Part shown: one piece after another, positions 19,531 through 25,293 of the stretch | Layout: each line of letters begins with the position of its first letter | Position numbering within the stretch: the stretch's first letter is position 1 | Assembly: GCA_009731375.1 (NCBI GenBank) | Contig: BJOX01000142.1 | Span: 875,336 to 900,628 of the forward strand | Direction: 5' to 3' | Length of the DNA stretch: 25,293 bases | Origin: Paulinella micropora | Lineage: Eukaryota; Cercozoa; Imbricatea; Euglyphida | Program-made: the position numbers and the translations under genes | The notes under the pieces: model-generated | What the model was told of the DNA's origin: nothing | Database searches by the model: none | What the model saw: the letters and a program-made list of their open reading frames with translations, nothing else

Positions 19531-20450
19531 GAAGAAGAAGAAGAAGAAGAAGAAGAAGAAGAAGAAGAAGAAGAAGAAGAAGAAGAAGAAGAAGAAGAGA
19601 AACAAAGAAAGAAAGAAAGAAAGAGAGAAAGAGAGGGGGGGGGGGGGGGGGTGGGGGGGGGGGGGGNNNNNNNNNNNNNNNNNNNNNNNNNNNNNNNNNN
19701 NNNNNNNNNNNNNNNNNGGCAGGTCCGTATGGCAGAACGGTGGCGCCAGCACCCGAGCGCGGCTGTTCCCACAGCGGAAGCTGAGGTTTGCCTTCCACAA
19801 CCGAGATGAACCGTGGAGGTGCGATCTCGGGTGGTCACGCACACCAAACAGAAGGTGGCAGATCAATTCACCGTCCAGTCCAGCGTCCCAAGAAGCCTCG
19901 TGGCCTGGCCATGCCGGATGAGCGGCCAGTGCCTGCCTCCAGGCTTGGCAGATTGATAACAGCTCGTAGCCATGATCAAGATGCAGGGCCGCCATGCGCT
20001 CGAGGTGGCTGGCGTGGAGGGGGCTGGCGTGGAACCGGTGGGGGCAGTGGGTACCTTTGGAGTTGCCGAGCGGGCCCGTGCACCACAGGCCTTCCCGCGC
20101 TGTGAAGACGCGCTCAAACTGGTCCTGAAACCGCTCGCTGGCGTACCTGAGGAACCGCACCCATCGCTCCTCCCCAAGGAACACCTTCATGCCCATCCTA
20201 TCTGCGAGTCGAGATTTTTTCGCAGCCACCAAGGAGNNNNNNNNNNTATCCGATCTGCGAGTCGAGATTTTTTCGCAGCCACCAAGGAGTACCAACGCAG
20301 GTTACCCCTGCGCAAAAAAGCCTCTGGGACCCAAGAAGTGTGTAGTCACACCTAGGCGCTGCACCAGCACCGACCCAAGACCAGCCTGTCGACGATCCCA
20401 CTACATGCCTGGTAGCAGCATGATCTTTTGAGCGAGTGCCAGCGAGCGCA
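19531..20450. repeat. Tandem ~950-bp unit, copy 1
   Basis: The order is (GAA)n, (GAAA)n/GA, poly(G), a gap (19667-19717), a GC-rich body beginning GGCAGGTCCGTATGGCAGAA, and the right end GAGCGAGTGCCAGCGAGCGC next to the following (GAA)n. A 10-N gap at 20237-20246 is flanked by the same ~43-bp sequence on both sides. Copy 2 has the same order without gaps, and the two bodies are nearly identical. Confidence 0.85.
19718..20196 (-). CDS. Cys/His-rich hypothetical protein, tandem copy 1 (partial at gap)
   Basis: This minus-strand frame starts at ATG 20196 and is still open where it enters the gap at 19717. It starts MGMKVFLGEERWVRF. It contains HCPHRFH, then LHLDHGYELL, then CHLLFGVRDHP and LSFRCGNS, then FCHTDL. 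The spaced Cys and His residues suggest metal binding. The H-x-L-D-H stretch recalls HNH-type nucleases only loosely, and I do not recognise the family. Against copy 2 it differs at five replacement codons (V/A, T/G, H/P, I/V, H/R) and about four silent positions, mild evidence at best for constraint. Other frames are also open in this GC-rich DNA. It could be a transposon or satellite-borne frame rather than a host gene. Confidence 0.4.
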
Positions 20451-21400
20451 GAAGAAGAAGAAGAAGAAGAAGAAGAAGAAGAAGAAGAAGAAGAAGAAGA
20501 AGAAGAAGAAGAAGAAGAAGAAGAAGAAGAAGAAGAAGAAGAAGAGAGACAAAGAAAGAAAGAAAGAAAGAGAGAGAGAGGGGGGGGGGGACGTTTGGAA
20601 AGGCCAACGATTGAAGCGCAGTCCATGACCAAGAACGCGAGATTCACACCTACATCTGCGTTCAGGAATGCCGCTTTCTTCTCAAGAGGTCCCGCCAGTG
20701 TAAGCTGTGGCCGGAGTGAGGCAGGTCCGTATGGCAGAACGGTGGCGCCAGCACCCGAGCGCGGCTGTTCCCACAGCGGAAGCTGAGGTTTGCCTTCCAC
20801 AACCGAGATGAACCGTGGAGGCGCGACCTCGGGTGGTCACGCACACCAAACAGAAGGTGGCAGACCAATTCACCGTCCAGTCCAGCGTCCCAAGAAGCCT
20901 CGGGGCCTGGCCATGCCGGATGAGCGGCCAGTGCCTGCCTCCAGGCTTGGCAGATTGATAACAGCTCGTAGCCATGATCAAGATGCAGGGCCGCCATGCG
21001 CTCGAGGTGGCTGGCGTGGAGGGGGCTGGCGTGGAACCGGTGGGGGCAGTGGCCACCTTTGGAGTTGCCGAGCGGGCCCGTGCACCACAGGCCTTCCCGC
21101 GCTGTGAAGGCGCGCTCAAACTGGTCCTGAAACCGCTCGCTGGCGTACCTGAGGAACCGCACCCATCGCTCCTCCCCGAGGAACACCTTCATGCCCATCC
21201 GATCTGCGAGTCGAGATTTTTTTGCAGCCACCAAGGAGTACCAACGCAGGTTACCCCGGCGCAAAAAAAGCCTCTGGGACCCAAGAAGTGTGTAGTCACA
21301 CCTAGGCTCGGGACCAGCACCGACCCAAGACCAGCCTGCCGACGATCCCACTACATGCCTGGTAGCAGCATGATCTTTTGAGCGAGTGCCAGCGAGCGCA
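20451..21400. repeat. Tandem ~950-bp unit, copy 2
   Basis: A complete unit: (GAA)n (about 20451-20543), (GAAA)n/GA, poly(G) (about 20581-20590), a 130-bp leader absent (or in the gap) in copy 1, then the same GC-rich body and right end AGCGAGTGCCAGCGAGCGCA. The right end joins the long GAA region at 21401. The period from GAA start to GAA start is 950 bp. Confidence 0.9.
20662..21198 (-). CDS. Cys/His-rich hypothetical protein, tandem copy 2 (178 aa)
   Basis: An intact minus-strand frame runs from ATG 21198 to TGA 20662. An upstream in-frame extension to 21351 lacks an ATG. Order of features: FLGEERWVRFLRYASERF (aromatic and charged), CTGPLGNSKGGHCPHRFH, MAALHLDHGYELL, CQAWRQALAAHPAWPG, SWDAGLDGELVCHLLFGV, LSFRCGNSRARVLAPPFCH and a basic end (LLRRKRHS). 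The balanced, W- and H-containing composition is more protein-like than the antisense frames. Cys/His spacing suggests a zinc-binding fold. The family is unknown to me and no catalytic site can be claimed. Being carried in a tandem repeat next to GAA tracts suggests a repeat-borne or transposon-derived gene. Confidence 0.45.
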   Translation of the reverse strand: MGMKVFLGEERWVRFLRYASERFQDQFERAFTAREGLWCTGPLGNSKGGHCPHRFHASPLHASHLERMAALHLDHGYELLSICQAWRQALAAHPAWPGPEASWDAGLDGELVCHLLFGVRDHPRSRLHGSSRLWKANLSFRCGNSRARVLAPPFCHTDLPHSGHSLHWRDLLRRKRHS

Positions 21401-21578
21401 GAAGAAGAAGAAGAAGAAGAAGAAGAAGAAGAAGAAGAAGAAGAAGAAGAAGAAGAAGAAGAAGAAGAAGAAGAAGAAGAAGAAGAAGGAGGAGAAGAAG
21501 GAGGAGGAGAAGAAGAAGAAGAAGAAGAAGAAGAAGAAGAAGAAGAAGAAGAAGAAGAAGAAGAAGAAGAAGAAGAAG

Positions 21579-21611
<33 letters not shown>

Positions 21612-21891
21612 AAGTAGTAGTAGTAGTAGTAGTAGGAGGAGGAGGAGGAGGAGAAGGAGGAGGAGGAGAGGAGGAGAAGGAAAAGAAGGAAAAGAAGGGG
21701 AAGAAGATGATGAAAAAGAAGAAGGAGCAGAGGAAGAAAAAGAAAAAGAAGAAGAAGGAGGAGAAGAAGAAAATGGAGGACAGGGGGACGATGCAGGATA
21801 CGGAAAGGTGGCAGCAGCAGCAAAAACAGCAGCAGCAGCAGTAGTGGTAGTGGTGGTAGTTGTAGTAGAAGTGAAAGTGGTAGTGGTGGTG

Positions 21892-21961
<70 letters not shown>

Positions 21962-22151
21962 AAGTAGCAGTAGTAGTAGTAGTAGTAGTAGTAGAAGTAG
22001 AAGTAGAAGTAGAAGTAGATAGAAGTAGTAGTAGTTGATGCAGTGGAAGAAGAAGAAGAAGAAGAAGAAGAAGAAGAAGAAGAAGAAGAAGAAGAAGAAG
22101 AAGAAGAAGAAGAAGAAGAAAAAGAAGAAGAAGAAGAAGAAGAAGAAGAAG

Positions 22152-22183
<32 letters not shown>

Positions 22184-23184
22184 GTAGTAGTAGTAGTAGT
22201 AGGAGGAGGAGGAGGAGGAGGAGGAGGAAGAGGAGGAAGAGGAGGAAGAGGAGGAAAAGAAGGAGAAGAAGGGAAAGAAGGGAAAGAAGAAGAAAAAGTA
22301 AAAGGAGAAGGAGCAGAAGGAGCAGGAGGAGCAGGAGGAGGAGAAGCAAAAGGAGCAGCAGGAGGAGGAGGAGGAGGAGGAGGAGGAGAAGAAAAAGAAA
22401 AAGAAGAAGAAGAAGAAGAAGAAGAAGAAGAAGAAGAAGAAGAAGAAGAAGAAGAAGAAAGCGGGAGAGGAAGAGGATGAAGAGGAAGACAGAGAGGAGC
22501 CGGACGAGAAAGAGAATGAGGAAGATGAGGAATAGCAGGAGGAGGAAGAGGAGTAGGAGAAGATGGAATCGGAGGATAAAGAGGAGGAGCAGTATGAGAA
22601 GGAGGAGGCGGAAGAGTAGGAGACGTGGGAGGATGAGAATAGACAGGACGAGGAGGAGGAAGAGGAGGAGCAGGACGAGGAGGAGGAAGAGGAGCAGGAG
22701 AGGCAGGACGAGGAGGCAGAGAAGGAGCAGGACGAGTAGGAACAAGAGGAGGAGAAAGAGAAGAAGAAGAAGAAGAAGAAGAAGAAGAAGAAGAAGAAGA
22801 AGAAGAAGAAGAAGAAGAAGAAGAAGAAGAAGAAGAAGAAGAAGAAGAAGAAGAAGAAGAAGAAGAAGGAGAAGAGGAAGAAGGAGGAGGGGGAGGGGGT
22901 GAGAAAAGAGGAAAAAGAGGAGTAGAACAAAAAGGAGGACAAGTAGGAAGAGGATAAATAGGAGGAGGGGAAAGACTGGTAGGAGGAGGAGAAAGAGTAG
23001 TAGGAGGAAAAAATGGTGGCTGTGGTGGTGGTGGTGGTGGTGGTGAAGAAGAAGAAGAAGAAGAAGAAGAAGAAGAAGAAGAAGAAGAAGAAGAAGAAGA
23101 AGAAGAAGAAGAAGAAGAAAGAAGAAGAAGAAGAAGAAGAAGAAGAAGAAGAAGAAGAAGAAGAAGAAGAAGAAGAAGAAGAAG
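21401..23184 (+). repeat. GAA/GGA/GTA trinucleotide region (1.8 kb, plus strand mostly purine)
   Basis: GAA arrays (about 21401-21608, 22048-22180, 22405-22460, 22758-22868 and 23045-23184) are separated by GGA/GAG-rich imperfect stretches. GTA/GGT blocks also occur (about 21608-21635, 21840-22035, 22180-22200 and 23010-23044). The minus strand is therefore a long TTC tract. Huge open frames of F, S, L, E, K or R are trinucleotide artefacts, and I call no gene. Confidence 0.95.
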
Positions 23185-23579
23185 CTGGTGGCCCAGCGCG
23201 TAAGACCATCTCCACTCCTCCTGTACGGAGTTGAAAGTTCAACTCACTACCGAAGTCATAACTAGCAATTGCAGCCAGCATGCTGCGAACGAGGACGCAC
23301 TGAGAGATCGTAGTACTGAGCGTCATTGCCATGGTAAAATGTTGTTTCTTGTTTGTTACAGTTTGTGGATGAAAAGATTTTTTGTACACAATTTTTTACA
23401 CAATTTTTTGTGTGGCCAATAATCAGTTTCGAAGAGATTGTGCTCTGTTTTTTGGGTAGCATTTGCCCAAAATTCACCGGGTTTCGATAAACATGTAAAC
23501 ATCACAACAAAAACAAAAAATTCACCATAGGCCTGATTTGTTTTTATGGCAAAACAAGGCCACATTTAAAAGAGCGACC
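23185..23579. other. Unassigned sequence upstream of the LRR gene
   Basis: A short unique segment follows the GAA region. It includes TGGCCCAGCGCG (23189-23200) and GTTCAACTC (23237-23245), which resemble the A and B boxes of tRNA-type promoters. The flanking bases do not form tRNA stems. From about 23330 it is AT-rich and probably holds the promoter and 5' UTR of the LRR gene that follows. No ORF here has recognisable content. Confidence 0.4.
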
Positions 23580-23612
23580 ATGGCACTGCAGGCGGCTTTG
23601 GCAGCCTTTCGT
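23580..23612 (+). CDS. LRR protein, probable first coding exon (11 codons)
   Basis: The proposed start codon is ATG at 23580 in the strong context GCGACCATGG. The codons read MALQAALAAFR and end before GTAGGA (donor GT at 23613-23614), phase 0. The proposed intron 23613-23734 has a long T-rich tract and ends TGAATAG. Joining to the next exon gives AAFRAKYEGKSLDLSS, which reads smoothly as a short N-terminal helix leading into the first LRR. It is inferred from context and phase rather than from a recognised domain, so the donor could lie a few bases away. If unspliced, the frame runs through the T tract to a stop just before the acceptor. Confidence 0.45.
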
Positions 23613-23734
23613 GTAGGACAATCGTGGTCTGTTATCTTTTTTTTTTCTTTTTTTTTATTATTATTATTATTACTTTTCGCTTGAACCTATCTTTCACTTC
23701 TTGTTTTTTTTCATGGGTTATCTGCTCTGAATAG

Positions 23735-23818
23735 GCCAAATATGAAGGCAAATCGCTCGATTTGTCAAGCCAGAATCTCGGAGCTGTTGGTGCTTCGGCA
23801 GTCGCCAAGGGACTGCAG
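23735..23818 (+). CDS. Leucine-rich repeat exon (28 codons, one LRR)
   Basis: An 84-nt exon between AATAG (AG at 23733-23734) and the donor GTCACA at 23819, phase 0 at both ends. The codons read AKYEGKSLDLSSQNLGAVG, then ASAVAKGLQ. This matches the ribonuclease-inhibitor/NLRC3-like LRR pattern LxLxxNxLGxxGAxAVAxGL, whose unit is 28 residues, so the exon is exactly one repeat. Such LRRs form curved protein-binding solenoids. Its position after a short N-terminal exon suggests the first repeat of the protein. The following repeat is not visible intact: an acceptor-like ATCTTACAG at 23931-23939 leads to GTGAATC and then dissolves into CT/TG satellite. Confidence 0.7.
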
Positions 23819-24376
23819 GTCACACAGACTATACATGCATAAAGACATCACTACTTCAGTTCAGGACTACACCTACTATGAGACAACAGACTAAAATATT
23901 TATGAATGTTGAGTGTTTGGATACTTGGAGATCTTACAGGTGAATCTCTGTGTATGTGTGTGTGTCTATCTCTCTCTCCTCTATCTCTCTCCTCTCTCTT
24001 CCTCCCTCCCTCCCTCTCTTATCACTCTCCCTCTCTCTATCTCTCTCTCTCTCTCTGTCACACACACACCACCCACCTACCCAAAATGTTTAACAACAAA
24101 CATGCATATACGTATACACGTGTACACATATACATATTACACATTTACATGTGCTCATAGACACTTTTCATACACAGCATGCCAACTCACATATGCATCA
24201 TTTTAATGCTACCAGCTGTATATTGTATTTCTTTCTGTCTTCTCTGTCTTCTCTTTCTCTCCTCTCCCTTCCCTATCGCAGCAGCGCCCTCTGGGCCAAT
24301 ATTAGTGCCATATAAGTTCAACCCTTGCAACGCTGTATTGACCTAAACCCACACAAAGGACATACATATTTGCCGT
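23819..24376. other. LRR gene intron or 3' region with CT and CA satellites
   Basis: A CT/TC-rich tract (about 23965-24058) is followed by CACA, ATAC-type sequence and a second pyrimidine tract ending CCCTATCGCAG at 24271-24281. The latter is an excellent 3' splice site. An exon from 24282 would read QRPLGQY and stop if joined in phase 0. That is a possible terminal exon but unproven. No LRR sequence is visible here. Confidence 0.4.
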
Positions 24377-24649
24377 TCAACCTATTGGACAAAATACATC
24401 CAAATACATTTTGCTACCCGCGATGTTATTACTCATTATTTTGAAAGACGCGGATATTTTCTCCTGTAATGGAAAATTAATCTTCTCATCGTAGTTGATA
24501 TAATCTTCATCATTCAAGTATCTACGTAAATCGTTTGGAGATAGCACAACGTTAAATCTTTCATAGACGTTTTCATATCTGAGATAACCCGAGAGTGTAT
24601 TATTATTTATGTTAATTTTGGATGCTTCAGAGTTCGCGCGTCGGCTCAC
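24377..24649 (-). CDS. Hypothetical AT-rich minus-strand frame (possible exon)
   Basis: The open frame has a protein-like mixed composition (for example YERFNVVLSPNDLRRYLNDE and KINFPLQEKISASFKI), ending at a TGA. No ATG precedes its informative part; its upstream end is a GTG. If it is real, it is more likely a terminal exon entered by splicing, for instance after TTATCTCAG near 24580. It is markedly AT-rich against its GC-richer right neighbour, and its upstream end lies only 15 bp from the zinc-LRR start codon on the other strand. I do not recognise a family. It may be a pseudogene or chance frame. Confidence 0.3.
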   Translation of the reverse strand: MSRRANSEASKININNNTLSGYLRYENVYERFNVVLSPNDLRRYLNDEDYINYDEKINFPLQEKISASFKIMSNNIAGSKMYLDVFCPIG

Positions 24650-24663
24650 AGCCTGCTGGGACC

Positions 24664-25095
24664 ATGCCCAGCCCCCAAACGTCCGCCTTTCAGGGACCTT
24701 GCTTGAAATGTCGCGGTGAAAAGGCGCGGTATGGTGGTTATCACTGCTCTGGATGTTGGTACATTGTTAGACACTATCCACCCTGTATGTGCTTATCATG
24801 CGGTGCCAAAAGCTCCACAAAACCCGGACATCAAGTGTGTGAAACGTGCTGGTCAAAGGGTCCTTGGAGTGAATGCGTCTGCGGCAGAACAGTCTGCCAA
24901 GTTCGGAAACAATATTTATGTATGACTTGCCGAGCGGGCATTCCACCTCTTACGCGTAGAGGTATTCCTCCTCAAGGTACAACTACTGCGACTACTGCCG
25001 CTATCACGAGTACAACTACTGCGAATACTACTGCTACCGCCGCGGATAACAAGATAGGCGATGAAGGAGCGGCGCACATAGCTGCAGCAGTTAAG
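24664..25095 (+). CDS. Zinc-binding (CxxC-rich) protein with LRR, first exon (144 codons)
   Basis: Starts at ATG 24664 (context GGGACCATGCC). The exon ends AAG before the donor GTACCC at 25096, phase 0 (432 nt). Residues 13-89 hold 14 cysteines. CxxC pairs lie at 13/16, 28/31, 43/46, 59/62 and 86/89, with further cysteines at 41, 71, 73 and 78. They group as about three zinc-ribbon-like modules with a recurring YHCSGCW, HQVCETCW and YLCMTC pattern. Residues ~106-127 are a Thr/Ala-rich linker built from ACTACTGC repeats. Residues 128-144 (ADNKIGDEGAAHIAAAVK region) are the second half of a ribonuclease-inhibitor-type LRR, and the exon ends where LRR exons end. More LRR exons presumably follow beyond the window. 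An alternative donor, CAAG/GTACAA, at about 24975 would remove the linker and LRR part. The role is unknown; the design is a zinc module plus ligand-binding repeats. Confidence 0.65.
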
Positions 25096-25098
25096 GTA

Positions 25099-25116
25099 CC
25101 CGCAAGGCCTTGCGGG
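25099..25116. repeat. 18-bp perfect palindrome beside the donor site
   Basis: CCCGCAAGGCCTTGCGGG is fully self-complementary and begins three bases inside the proposed intron. Confidence 0.85.
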
Positions 25117-25119
25117 CAG

Positions 25120-25216
25120 TAGCACTTGTGTGTGTGAGAGACAGCGAGCGTGTGTGATTGTGTGCGTATGTAAAAAAGTATGTACGTGTGTGTGTGTGTG
25201 TGTGTATTAGAGCGAG

Positions 25217-25293
<77 letters not shown>
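25120..25293. repeat. TG tract and (GA)n at the window end
   Basis: TGTG-rich sequence (about 25125-25205) and an almost pure GA dinucleotide tract (about 25217-25290). Presumably intronic to the zinc-LRR gene. No gene is visible in this stretch. Confidence 0.85.

Noticed and set aside
19437-20105. Plus-strand GC-rich and GAA frames in tandem copy 1
   Set aside because: They are antisense to the more protein-like minus frame, or trinucleotide artefacts crossing a gap.
23185-23260. Functional tRNA gene
   Set aside because: The B-box region does not form a proper T stem and no acceptor or anticodon stem can be drawn.
21302-23389. 695-residue minus-strand frame of F/S/L runs
   Set aside because: Trinucleotide TTC satellite translated. 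Its N-terminal ordinary part has no recognised domain.

Overview
The window is non-coding-rich eukaryotic nuclear DNA. The signs are GT-AG introns inside recognisable repeat-protein genes, a short TTAGGG-type telomere-like tract, transposon-like inverted repeats, and a very large load of microsatellites and minisatellites. No bacterial operon, tRNA or rRNA gene is visible. The genes use one-exon-per-repeat architecture, with ankyrin repeats and ribonuclease-inhibitor-type leucine-rich repeats (LRRs). This fits a repeat-rich protist such as an ichthyosporean-like holozoan, but the sequence does not settle the taxon. Twelve N gaps break the window, and most of them abut poly(G) or poly(C) runs.

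Layout. 1-1600: CT, CTAT, TG, GATA and GA microsatellites, with three copies of a splice-acceptor-like unit at the start. 1602-1852: gap. 1897-4971, minus strand: the 5' part of an ankyrin-repeat gene (exons at 4756-4971, 4447-4566 and 1897-1971). Its 2.5 kb second intron is almost entirely satellite DNA and carries repeated copies of the start of exon 3. 5000-8300: no convincing gene; TAG and TTGGATTAGGGTTAG arrays in one orientation, their reverse-complement array further right, and hairpins between. 8285-12740: three diverged copies of a TG-rich modular repeat, one ending in a peptide like the C-terminus of LINE reverse transcriptases. 12970-17900: a family of foldback-like modules with GAGT minisatellites, including a near-perfect 12-bp array, interrupted by gaps and by a 269-bp foldback element. 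17880-19080: AT-rich DNA with two nearly identical 274-bp MITEs in opposite orientation. 19530-21400: two tandem ~950-bp units, each with a conserved minus-strand Cys/His-rich reading frame. 21400-23184: 1.8 kb dominated by GAA/GGA on the plus strand. 23580-25095, plus strand: the 5' end of an LRR gene (probable exon 1, a firm 84-bp LRR exon) and the first exon of a second gene that joins a CxxC zinc-binding region to an LRR through a threonine-rich linker.

The recognisable genes (ankyrin, LRR, zinc-LRR) are all built from in-frame, phase-0 repeat exons. In such genes, repeats can be added, lost or swapped without breaking the frame. In the ankyrin gene, satellite expansion has duplicated an exon start together with its acceptor several times. 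This interplay of modular recognition-type proteins with unstable satellite introns is the most distinctive biology in the window. What the proteins bind is not shown by the sequence.
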